64,000 bases of DNA, from NCBI GenBank assembly GCA_014529385.2, contig CM043962.1, positions 44,943,098-45,007,097 on the forward strand. Reading direction: 5' to 3'. The notes beneath the pieces were generated by a model. That model was not told where the DNA came from. It saw only the letters and a list, made by a program, of their open reading frames with translations, and searched no databases. Numbering within the stretch: position 1 is the first letter of the stretch; every line of letters begins with the position of its first letter. The stretch is from Adiantum capillus-veneris. Taxonomy: Eukaryota > Streptophyta > Polypodiopsida > Polypodiales > Pteridaceae. The translations under genes and the position numbers were made by a program. Shown piece by piece: positions 14,850-24,350 of this stretch.

Positions 14850-15554
14850 AACAAACACTCTATTTTATAACATAATTAGTTAGGCAGTAGGACCACAACA
14901 ACATCAATAGTTTAAGATAAGAGACCATTTATAAGAATTCAAGCAAAGGCCAATAGCTCATCATCAAAACACTGCCTTCACAAATCAGATACCCAAGCAC
15001 GTAAATAGATGAGGTACATGTAGTAAAGTTGATCGATAGCTAGAGATTTCCCACATCTTCCAAATAAGGTTAAGCTTAATAAAGATCAGATATGGAAATT
15101 CTATTTCCAAGAAACCACTATTATTATATTCTAGTTAGGCTTGGTCAAGTCAAGGTAAGAAAGCAAGATTCCAAGCAACCATCAACACTAAAGGATGCTT
15201 TCTCACACTACCAAGCCAAATTACTAAAAGATAGTGATCAAAGACAAGTAGCAGTTTTAAGGTTGAGGCTGTTACAACAAAATTTTGTAGTATATGAGAC
15301 GACAGCCCTTGTAGTCTATCATAATCAATTAGCCAATAGAATCAAAAGTGCACCTAGGCAACCTTACACTTTGTGCAAATAAATCAGTGCAAAGGTCAAT
15401 ACCCCATCATTAAAACACCATTTTTAAAAATCAAATGGCCAACATATTAGTATGCCAGTATAGAAATTCAACTTGGCCAATAATTAACTTCATAGATTGA
15501 TTTTCGGCAGTGGAAATTTGGATGGCAATCTTAAATAGGATTTCAACATATGAA
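14850..15554. other. Non-coding spacer between Copia A and Copia B
   Basis: No gene. It holds the second copy of the flanking repeat (15040-15290); nothing else is recognised. Confidence 0.6.
15040..15290 (+). repeat. Diverged repeat, copy 2 (right flank of Copia A)
   Basis: This is the homologue of 9350-9600 in the same orientation, so Copia A lies between two copies of an older direct duplication or dispersed repeat. Confidence 0.6.
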
Positions 15555-15559
15555 GTTAA

Positions 15560-15845
15560 TGTTGAAGATGATGAAACAGGAAACAGAAGGAAGACAGCAA
15601 CTCAGAGTAGGAAGAAGATGGAGAAGGAGAAGACACAGAGCTTGTGTACGAGATCTCTGTAGTCTGTCTCTCTGTATTGGAATAATTATGTATTGTGTGT
15701 ATACAAACTCAGAGCTACAAAGCTTATATGAAACCCTAAGAGATAAGGTGTCCTTTCACACCAGATGTCCAGGGGGAAAAACCCAGTGGGAGAAAAGTGC
15801 CCCTGGTGAAGCGCGTATACACACTAACACTACTACATGTCTACA
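15560..15845 (-). repeat. Copia B 3' LTR
   Basis: 286 bp, starting TGTTGAAGATG and ending CATGTCTACA on the plus strand. On the minus strand the purine tract CAGGGGGGATT (about 15846-15856) abuts it. Confidence 0.97.
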
Positions 15846-15892
15846 AATCCCCCCTGTAGTGATAGTGTGAACCCGTACAAGGTAGCAGATCA

Positions 15893-18800
15893 TCATGTGT
15901 ATGAGAGTAAGCCCAAAGCTTTTCGGAAAGCTTCAAACTTTTCTCGTGATAACGCCTTCGTAAATAGATCTGCAATGTTATCATGTGTAGGACAGTAAGT
16001 TAGTGTGATCTCCCTTGCATGTAGCCTTTCCCTGACATAGTGGTAGTGAACCTCTATGTGCTTTGTTCTTGCATGAAATACTGGATTCCTTGCAACTGCC
16101 ATAGCACTCTGACTGTCAATGAAAATGGTAGTGGGTGCCTGTTGACACTCACAAAGATCTGCCAATAACCTGCGTATCCGTACACAATCAACTGTTGCCG
16201 TGAAAGCTGCCCTGTACTCAGCTTCACAAGTTGATGTAGCCATTGTGGGTTGCTTCTTGCTTAGCCAAGATATACATGCATTTCCCAAGAAAAAACAATT
16301 GCCACTTGTGGAATGTCGTGTGTCAAAATCACCAGCCCAATCTGAATCGCTGTAACCAAGAAGCTGCATAGAACTGTGCTTTCCATACATATCCCCCCTT
16401 GGAAAGAACATGGCAAGATTAGGGGTACCTGAAAGGTAACGAAGTATGCGCTTCACAGCCTGCCAATGATGCATACCTGGGCTGTGCATAAATCTGCTTG
16501 CTTGTGAAACCCCAAATTGAATGTCTGGACGAGTGTTGCCTGCCAAATATATCAAGCAACCAACCGCTGCTGCATAAGTATGTACATCAAAAGGTTCTCC
16601 AGCATCGTGCATGCTCAACTTTGATCCAGTTTCTACGGGTGTAGAGATTGGCTTACAATTTTGCATACCAAACTTGTCCAAAATTTTATGCAAATATTTT
16701 GCCTGCAACATGTATATGTCATCCTCTGATTGCACAAACTGAATACCCAAGTAATAATGTAGCAAACCAAGATCAGACATCTCAAAGGTTTTTCTCAAAG
16801 CATCTTTAAACGCTTCAATTTCATCTGCACTATTGCCTGTAAGAAGCATATCATCCACATAAAGTGTTAGCATAATGAGAACTCCATCTCTCTTTTTGAC
16901 ATACAAAGTACTTTCTGTTGGACTATTATGAAAGCCCTTGCCAATCAAATAAGTATGTATCTTCTCATACCATGCTCTTGGAGCCTGTTTGAGACCATAC
17001 AAAGCTTTACGCAATCTACATACCTTTTGCTCTTGACCTTTTACAACAAAACCACTTGGTTGACTTACATAAACTTCTTCCTGCAAATCACCATTCAAAA
17101 AAGTAGTTTTGATATCCAACTGATGCACTTTCCAACCATGATGAGCAGCAATTGCAACTAGTGATCTAACTGTGGACGCACGAGAAGTAGGAGCAAAGGT
17201 TTCATCATAATCTATGCCTTTCTGTTGCGCATAGCCTTTTTCCACAAGCCTTGCTTTGTACCTGTCAACAGTACCATCTTGTTTCCTTTTTACCTTAAAA
17301 ACCCACTTTGTACCAATAGGCTTTTTACCTGTAGGCAAGTCCACTAGATCCCATGTATGATTCTTATGAATAGAATCAATTTCTTGCTGCATAGCATCTT
17401 TCCACTGCACACACTCTAAAGCTTGTTCAAATGAATCAGGCTCATCTGCATCACAAAGAGTGCTAAAGCAAGCCAAATCTACTTGCTCTCTGCCAAAAGT
17501 AGTACCAGCACGTGTTTTTCGTGGCAACGGTGCATCTAACTTGCTATCCTGCAAAGTTTTCTGAACCCATTTAGGCAAGGTTCTTTCTTCCCTGAGAACT
17601 TCTTGCTCTTCACGCACAATTTCCTCTACATCATGAGGTGTCACATGGTGATCAAAAGATTGATCAAGATTATCAACCTGTTGTGATTCTTGATTCTCCA
17701 CAAAAGAAGGAAGCAAACCTTCAAATACATCATGTGTCTGCATATGAGGTACATCAAAAGCAACCATAGGTTGAGCAGTAGTTTCTGCAAAAATTACATC
17801 ACGACTTTCAAAAATCTTGTTTGTAGCAGGATTGTAAAGTCTATAACCTTTACTTCCACTACTGTACCCCACAAATATACATTTGATTGCCTTATCATCA
17901 AGCTTCCCACGTAACTGCTGAGGGATGTGAGCATAAGCAAGACAACCAAAAACACGAAGATAACTGACTGAAGGTTTTTTGTCATACCAAGCTTCATATG
18001 CAGTAATGGTCTTCAAGGCACGAGTAGGACACCTGTTCAAAACATGTGCTGCACAAGCAACTGCCTCCATCCATAGCTTATGAGGCAAACTCTTAGCCTT
18101 GAGCATACATCTAGTTGTCTCCATTAAAGACCTGTTCTTCCTTTCTGCAACACCATTCTGTTGTGGTGTGTATGGCATAGTGCATTGGTGTTTAATGCCT
18201 TTCTTTCCCAAAAAATCCTTAAATGCACCTGACATGTATTCACCTCCTCGATCGGTATGAAGAGTCTGTACTTTGCAACCTGTTTCATTTTCAACCATGG
18301 AGACATAATGTTGAAAAACTGCAAACACATCTGACTTTGCTTTGAGTGGATACACCCAACAAAACCTGGACAAGTCATCAATGAAGGTCACAAAATAAAG
18401 GCTGTTTCCTATAGATGGCGTCCTCATAGGACCACATACATCACTGTGTACAAGCTGCAACTTTCTTGTCGCTCTAACGGAACCATCCTGCGAAAATGCA
18501 AATCTGTGCATCTTTCCAAGAACGCAACCTTCACATACATGTCTTGGTGGCATCTCCAATAAAGACAAATCATGCACCATATTATGACGTTGTAAAGTCA
18601 TCAAACTGCCATAACCAACATGCCCAAATCTAGCATGCCACAACTCAGCATCCTGCATGGTCTGAGTCTTTGTTTCTGCAATACATACCTGAATCTGCTT
18701 TTCATAACGATCTAGCACAAATAGTCCATTTTCCAGCGTACCTGTAGTGATAAGAGAATAACCATTCTCTCGATCTCGTACAACACATCTGTCATCCTCA

Positions 18801-20074
18801 AAAATGACCCGGAGACCATTTTTTGCAAGAGAGGATACAGACAACAAATTCTTCTTGATCCCTGGAACATATAAGACATCTGGCAAGCATAAATCTAAAC
18901 CATCTGAAATGGTAATCAAAATCTTACCAACGCCTTTGATTGGATAAGAAGCATTATTTGCACATGTCACCTTCTTTCCTGCTGGAGCTGCATCCAATGA
19001 ACAAAACAAATCCTTCCTTGAAGTAATATGCCTGGATGCACCACTATCAAAGTACCAAATCATTTGTGTCTTGTCAACATTGTAAGCAGAAAAATTTGAA
19101 CATACTACAAAAGCATAAGAATCCTGCACAAAGTTTGCAGACTCTTCTTTAGCTGTAGAAGAATCACCAGAAGCTGAAACAACCAAACTTGACTCTTTCT
19201 TCTTTTCTTTAGCAATTCGCTTTTTACACTCACTAATGTAGTGACCAGGTTTCTTGCAGTAGTGACATTTACCTTTCTTCTTGGACTTGTCGGAATCACC
19301 TTTAGACTTCTCTGAAGATTGTCCTGCACTAGACTTGGAGTGATGAGCACTCTCTTTACCCCTGTTTTTGTTCTGTACAACAAGAGCATGATCCATACCA
19401 TCCACCTGTAAAGACTTGTTCTTACGTGATTGATCCTCCTGCAATAGCAAAGCCACTAACTCTTCAAAATGAAGAGAGTCAGGATTAGCTCGCAAAGACA
19501 GAGTCAAAGAAGTCTGAAAAGTCAAATAAGATGGTGGTAGTGAATTGAGTGTTTTGGAAACCAAGTCCTTCTCTGGAATCACTTCATCAATGCTAAGCAA
19601 TTGCTCTTTAAGATCCCTTATTTTTGTAAGATGCTCGACAATATCGTCACCTTCGTCCATCTGTATTTTGTCAAGTTGTTTCTTCAAAAACTCTATTCTG
19701 GCAGCGTTTCTTCCTCCAAACATAGCTTGCAGAGTGTTCCAAGCATCCTCAGAAGTTCTGCAAGATCTGATATGTGGTGTGATTGTCCTCTTTATGGTTA
19801 AGGCAATCACAGCCATAGCCTGTGCATCTTTAGTATCCCATCTCTTTTGCTCTGGAGTGACTTGTGAGGGTCCTGCACCACCAGCTGCACCACGACCAGG
19901 CGTGACAGGTGCAATGCTAACTGGACGAACTTCATCTCCAGATACATAATCCCACAATCCTTTACCAACCAAAACATTTTTGGCCATAAAAGACCAAAGA
20001 GAATAGTTGGTACCATCCAATTTGTCTTCGGATGTAAACGCACCAAAAATCTCTTTCTCCGTAGATTGAGCCAT
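15893..20074 (-). CDS. Copia B gag-pol polyprotein, 1393 aa
   Basis: A single open frame from ATG at 20074 (MAQSTEKEIF) to a stop at 15893. Order of parts: Gag core (about 1-245); CCHC knuckle CHYCKKPGHYISEC (about 270-283); aspartic protease with DSGAS (about 343); integrase zinc-binding region (ELWHARFGH, then CEGC) and catalytic D545, D608 and E644; RT with YVDD at about 1072-1075; and RNase H to the end, with SCEAEYR-type TCEAEYRAAF and DSQSA. All catalytic residues I can identify are present. It would assemble particles, copy the RNA and integrate the cDNA. Small departures from consensus are KARLVEKGYAQ (usually KARLVAKG) and DIKTTFLNG (usually TAFLNG) in RT. A frame five codons longer exists upstream but starts at GTG, so the ATG is preferred. 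Confidence 0.96.
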   Translation of the reverse strand: MAQSTEKEIFGAFTSEDKLDGTNYSLWSFMAKNVLVGKGLWDYVSGDEVRPVSIAPVTPGRGAAGGAGPSQVTPEQKRWDTKDAQAMAVIALTIKRTITPHIRSCRTSEDAWNTLQAMFGGRNAARIEFLKKQLDKIQMDEGDDIVEHLTKIRDLKEQLLSIDEVIPEKDLVSKTLNSLPPSYLTFQTSLTLSLRANPDSLHFEELVALLLQEDQSRKNKSLQVDGMDHALVVQNKNRGKESAHHSKSSAGQSSEKSKGDSDKSKKKGKCHYCKKPGHYISECKKRIAKEKKKESSLVVSASGDSSTAKEESANFVQDSYAFVVCSNFSAYNVDKTQMIWYFDSGASRHITSRKDLFCSLDAAPAGKKVTCANNASYPIKGVGKILITISDGLDLCLPDVLYVPGIKKNLLSVSSLAKNGLRVIFEDDRCVVRDRENGYSLITTGTLENGLFVLDRYEKQIQVCIAETKTQTMQDAELWHARFGHVGYGSLMTLQRHNMVHDLSLLEMPPRHVCEGCVLGKMHRFAFSQDGSVRATRKLQLVHSDVCGPMRTPSIGNSLYFVTFIDDLSRFCWVYPLKAKSDVFAVFQHYVSMVENETGCKVQTLHTDRGGEYMSGAFKDFLGKKGIKHQCTMPYTPQQNGVAERKNRSLMETTRCMLKAKSLPHKLWMEAVACAAHVLNRCPTRALKTITAYEAWYDKKPSVSYLRVFGCLAYAHIPQQLRGKLDDKAIKCIFVGYSSGSKGYRLYNPATNKIFESRDVIFAETTAQPMVAFDVPHMQTHDVFEGLLPSFVENQESQQVDNLDQSFDHHVTPHDVEEIVREEQEVLREERTLPKWVQKTLQDSKLDAPLPRKTRAGTTFGREQVDLACFSTLCDADEPDSFEQALECVQWKDAMQQEIDSIHKNHTWDLVDLPTGKKPIGTKWVFKVKRKQDGTVDRYKARLVEKGYAQQKGIDYDETFAPTSRASTVRSLVAIAAHHGWKVHQLDIKTTFLNGDLQEEVYVSQPSGFVVKGQEQKVCRLRKALYGLKQAPRAWYEKIHTYLIGKGFHNSPTESTLYVKKRDGVLIMLTLYVDDMLLTGNSADEIEAFKDALRKTFEMSDLGLLHYYLGIQFVQSEDDIYMLQAKYLHKILDKFGMQNCKPISTPVETGSKLSMHDAGEPFDVHTYAAAVGCLIYLAGNTRPDIQFGVSQASRFMHSPGMHHWQAVKRILRYLSGTPNLAMFFPRGDMYGKHSSMQLLGYSDSDWAGDFDTRHSTSGNCFFLGNACISWLSKKQPTMATSTCEAEYRAAFTATVDCVRIRRLLADLCECQQAPTTIFIDSQSAMAVARNPVFHARTKHIEVHYHYVRERLHAREITLTYCPTHDNIADLFTKALSREKFEAFRKALGLLSYT

Positions 20075-20457
20075 ACTGTAGATGCACACAAGAGAGCAAA
20101 AGAACCTCCAAGAGATTCACAAATCTCTTCTCCAATCCAAGCAAAACTCTACACAAAATCTCAGCACAAAGCTAAGACAAGCTGCTTCCCAAAAGAACTG
20201 TTTACCTTAAGAAAATCTGTCAAAAAGCACACCCTCTTGATCTAAACGCCTCCGAAAAGTAACTTCTGCTACGCTGCTCAACAAAATTCTGAGGGCTCGA
20301 ACGGCTTCGAAAGGGGGGTAAAACCCCAGGTCGCCTTGTCAGAATACTCCCGGAACGTCGAGGATGCTCCCACGAACAAATTTTCCGAAAACTGCCTGAA
20401 AACTGCGATTGCGCGCGCGGACGCGAAAACGCAAGTAGAGGCTCTGGAAATCACCTC
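20075..20457 (-). other. Copia B 5' leader
   Basis: About 0.38 kb of non-coding sequence between the primer-binding site and gag. The block 20284-20360 (AAATTCTGAGGGC and on through GGTCGCC) is similar to the leaders of Copia A and, weakly, Copia C, although the LTRs differ. Confidence 0.8.
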
Positions 20458-20469
20458 GCTCTGATACCA
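20458..20469 (-). promoter_or_regulatory. Copia B primer-binding site
   Basis: The minus strand reads TGGTATCAGAGC, two bases downstream of the 5' LTR. This is the classic 3'-end complement of initiator-Met tRNA. Confidence 0.95.
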
Positions 20470-20471
20470 AT

Positions 20472-20757
20472 TGTTGAAGATGATGAAACAGGAAACAGAA
20501 GGAAGACAGCAACTCAGAGTAGGAAGAAGATGGAGAAGGAGAAGACACAGAGCTTGTGTACGAGATCTCTGTAGTCTGTCTCTCTGTATTGGAATAATTA
20601 TGTATTGTGTGTATACAAACTCAGAGCTACAAAGATTATATGAAACCCTAAGAGATAAGGTGTCCTTTCACACCAGATGTCCAGGGGGAAAAACCCAGTG
20701 GGAGAAAAGTGCCCCTGGTGAAGCGCGTATACACACTAACACTACTACATGTCTACA
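20472..20757 (-). repeat. Copia B 5' LTR
   Basis: 286 bp, matching 15560-15845 at all but one position. Transcription of the element would start here and run on the minus strand. Confidence 0.97.
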
Positions 20758-20762
20758 GTTAA

Positions 20763-21525
20763 GAAGTTCCTTGAGTTTAGTGACACATCTAGCAAGCATT
20801 AGCAAAGGACTTGTGAAGATGATGCTCCCCAAACCATCTCCATGTGTTGCAAGGTGAGTAAAGCCCAAATAGTCAACAAAACAATAGTCTAAGTGAGGTA
20901 TAGAGTCATATCTTGAGCATGTGCTACTAGTCCATTCCTTTTTCTTGAAACCCAAGAATAGGTCCAACTCCAACATTCATTAAAAGAAGACACCAGGGTT
21001 GTACAATGTAAGGCAGGGCATAATACATTAGTAAGACAAAAAATGCTTCTTTGGGGAAGCCACCTTAGAGTCTACCTACATAGAGGTTTGAATGTTGATG
21101 AGACAGCATAGGCCAAACATGTAGTGTCACCACATGAACAATAATTAGCTAGGCCTTCCAGTTTGCTTCAACCATGCATCTTCATGTGCAAGGGAAAATA
21201 TTAGCAAGCTTATAGCCAACGACCATGAGGCGGAAATGATGCATGAGTGGCCATTAATGGGACATGGTAAGGGAAAGGACGCATCTCATTGCTACTATGT
21301 AAAAGCTCTTACGAGACAAAAAAAGAAAAGCACAAAAAATCACTACATTAGTTACATCAATGTAGGATCTGCTATATGTTTTCAAGGGGGAAGTGAGAGG
21401 GTGGGTGTTAGGGGCAAGAGAAGTGGGGGAGAAGCTTTCAAATCCGAATCAAATCGCAATGCAATAGAGGAGATAGAGCTTGGGATAGAGGGGCGCTTTT
21501 GGACAAGGTAGCTTGATGAAGAAGG
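20763..21525. other. Non-coding stretch
   Basis: No gene recognised. Short open frames lack family motifs. Confidence 0.5.
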
Positions 21526-21789
21526 AAGAGCTCAATGCATCCTAGGATGAAGAGTTCCAAGGGCTAGTTCCCACCTTGCACCTCAAGAAGAGGCTTAAGA
21601 TTACAATAAGCCAAAGGATATTGCCATGGAACCAACAAAGGGAAAGAAATAAGGGTGCCTAATTCCAATTAAGTGTGCAAGAAAAAGATACCTCAATAGA
21701 GGAAAAGGAACCCCATAGCATATTCTTGCAAGGGTTTAAGTAGATTTTTTCCAAAAAGAAAAGAGCTTCGAGCCGAGCATATGAATAAA

Positions 21790-21790
<1 letters not shown>
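21526..21790 (+). repeat. Dispersed repeat, copy 2, ending in (TG)n
   Basis: Collinear with 6786-7050 at roughly 85% identity by eye, and likewise ending at a (TG)n array (21793-21832). Sequences beyond the arrays are unrelated. Confidence 0.85.
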
Positions 21791-21792
<2 letters not shown>

Positions 21793-21827
<35 letters not shown>

Positions 21828-21918
21828 ATAGGGGGCAAGAGGTTGGTGTGTGCGCATGTATGTATATATGTGTGGACATGTTTTGATGTGTGTGTGTGTT
21901 GGGGGGGGGGGGGGGGGG
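21793..21918. repeat. (TG)n tract, TG-rich interval and poly-G run
   Basis: (TG)20 at 21793-21832, then a mixed TG/TA interval, then a run of about 18 G at 21901-21918. Confidence 0.95.
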
Positions 21919-22163
21919 TGTTTGTAAACTACTACATAATAAAGCCAAATAATGATGCAATTTTTTATTAAATTTTACTTAGCTCAAGATCGCTACAAAT
22001 AGGCTAGTATCTATATTACTCTGTTATAGAGGGCCAAATTCAGGCAATTCCACGTGACTAGAAATGGGCACTAGCCGGTGGTGACTCTAGTGAGTGTGGA
22101 CGGGTCACGCGGACTCGGAATCGAGAGGAGAACAGGCGGGCGGGAGGCAATCGAAGAGGTATG

Positions 22164-22194
<31 letters not shown>

Positions 22195-22361
22195 TTGGGG
22201 CTAAGTTTGTGGCCCGTGGGGCACGTGTTGATAGTGAGAGAGGGTTAAGTGTAGTGGCGTGTGCACTGCGCATGAGAGTGAAAGAGAGGGACCGGGGGCC
22301 CGGGGGTTTGAAGACCTTGCTCAACAGTAGACTGTATCGTCGCCTCTGCTTTGGCCCCTGT

Positions 22362-22402
<41 letters not shown>

Positions 22403-23435
22403 TTCGGCTCCTAGCTCTTTCGCTACGCCTCTCTTCTTGCCCGATATCAAACTGCCGGTGCTCACATCTTGGACGTTGGTCTGATTCCACTTCTCTGCAC
22501 ACATGCACAGAATTGTCCTTGCCGGATGAGAGTGCTTCCGATCCGTTCACCCATGTGATTCTCGTCTAATCTATGTGCTTCTCTCTAGCCTGCTATCATG
22601 CTGGCCCGTGGGAGTTGAATAGGAGCCAGAGGGAGGCCAGAACAGTAGACAAAGAGAAACAAAGAGAGCTTGTGGCCATAGATGAACTTGAAGGTACACA
22701 GTGAAGCTATGAAGAGAGCTTGCGGGCACTTGAGAAAGAGAGAGAGAGGGAGGGAGGGAGCAATTCGCACCCAGCCTCGTGTCTAATCCATCCAAAATCC
22801 TAGCATGGTCAGCGCTGGAAGCGGCACAAATGGATCATTAGAAAATCTACTGGACAAGGTAATTATGTAAATGAAAGAACAACCAAGGATAAATTGGTGG
22901 AGAGGATGTAAATGGCATGCTCTAAACGCAGAAACTCTCTCTCCCTCTGTGTGTGTGTGTGTGTTTGTTTTTGATTGACTCCAAGATAGTTCTGGCGTTC
23001 ATGACGTAGCCCTCACAATCATGTATTTCAATGTGGGCACCTCTTAAATCTCCCGCCATGTGGCTGGGCACTCACTCTTTGTATCCACATCCTCAACATT
23101 GGCATGGCTACAAGCTTGATTCAGCCTCTACCTAATTAGCATGCAGGTACATTAATTAGCATTAGCTTCTTCGTGACATATCTAATCTGTTGTCATTAAT
23201 ATCTAACCAATTCAAATGATTTTTTCATATTAAACTAATCATCTAATGTGGGATAATAAACGGGAAAGAAGGGTTAGAATATAGACATGTGTTTACGGAT
23301 CTATCTCAACACGGGATCAATGGTAAAGGGGTCCAAATGAGAGATGGTCTGTCAAAGAGTAAGGTTAACTAATGGAGTTTAAAAGATCTTAAGGTTAACT
23401 TCATTAAAGACTTCCAATGGTTAGAGTTAAAAGTC
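21919..23435. other. Non-coding, locally GC-rich, with GA/TC arrays
   Basis: The 22.06-22.8 kb part is noticeably more GC-rich than its surroundings and holds (GA)n at 22169-22194 and (TC)n at 22363-22400. It could be a promoter or untranslated region of a gene outside the visible coding signal, but I cannot identify an exon. Confidence 0.4.
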
Positions 23436-23606
23436 CTTTGACCTTAAGCAAGTTAGAGTTGAGATTAAGGTGGAAACTCGACCTAAATTTGTCTTTGACT
23501 TTAAGCAAACTAGGGCTGTGCTTGAGGTAGGAACCCGACCTAAACTTGCCTTTGACCTTAGGCAAGCTAGGGCTGAGCTTGAGGTGGGAACTCCACCTGA
23601 AGTGTT
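23436..23606 (-). repeat. Minisatellite, three 57-bp units
   Basis: Units start at 23436, 23493 and 23550 and share CTTTGACYTTARGCAA, TAGRGYTG and CGACCTAAA-type blocks. The period is 19 codons, so two minus-strand frames read as repeated 19-residue peptides. This is a consequence of the period, not evidence of a protein. Confidence 0.85.
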
Positions 23607-23646
23607 TGTCATGCTTGATGACTAAGGTACTTGAGGTACTTGTCAT

Positions 23647-23706
23647 ACTTAATGAGGAAGTTGCTTGAAAAGCTTCCTATGCATGGGAGGTAAGATGCTT
23701 GAGTAA
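23647..23706 (+). repeat. Dispersed 60-bp repeat, copy 1
   Basis: Nearly identical to 27026-27085, sharing CTTAATGAGGAAGTTGCTTG, AAGCTTCCTATGCATGGG and GGTAAGATGCTTGAGT. It includes the imperfect inverted pair GGAAG and GCTTCC. Confidence 0.85.
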
Positions 23707-24311
23707 ACAAGTGATAAAATCACAAGGCCTGCTGCCATACAAGGTGATGAATCACTAGGCATACCCTTATTGAAAACCACACAATTTTGGAGGTAATAGG
23801 GGGACTCTTAAACACAATGTTTTAGGTTAGTGCTATGAGAATACTACAATTGCACAAGCTATAAGATGAATAACAAAGTCAAATCCATTGTCAAAACTAG
23901 CTAGTACTCCATAAATTTGATGCTCATTGTTTCAACTTTACTCTTGTAAACATAGACTTGCAACATATCACTTATCCCTCTTTTGATTTGGTTACATTTT
24001 TCCAATTTTCAAGCACCCCTTGTTAGGGAAACCTTATTATGAACTAGCACATAAACAAACACCATTTTTGACATTTTCATTTTTGTGTTAAGATTTGCAC
24101 CTTGGACTAGATGGGTCCCCCTTGGCAAACTTAAGTACAAAGACAAGGTAGTAGCAATTCCCATTCAAAAGAAAAATATGAAGGGCGATACATACAACAA
24201 AGACCTTGCCATCTTATTAAGCAAAGAAACATCAAATCTGAGGCTCCTAAAATTAGGCACTAGCTTATGCATGATGAATGCAACGCACCTCTATCATGCT
24301 ATCACCTACAT

Positions 24312-24350
<39 letters not shown>

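Larger units (their letters stand above)
15560..20757 (-). mobile_element. Copia B: intact, recent Ty1/copia retrotransposon
   Basis: The element is 5198 bp with 286-bp LTRs (15560-15845 and 20472-20757) and a perfect 5-bp target duplication GTTAA (15555-15559 and 20758-20762). By eye the LTRs differ at one position (CAAAGCTTATATG against CAAAGATTATATG). It has a primer-binding site, a purine tract and one uninterrupted gag-pol frame. Everything needed for autonomous transposition appears to be present. Expression and activity cannot be judged from sequence. Confidence 0.97.

Noticed and set aside
10456-20157. Plus-strand open frames within the Copia elements
   Set aside because: They are antisense shadows of the gag-pol frames, without independent motifs.
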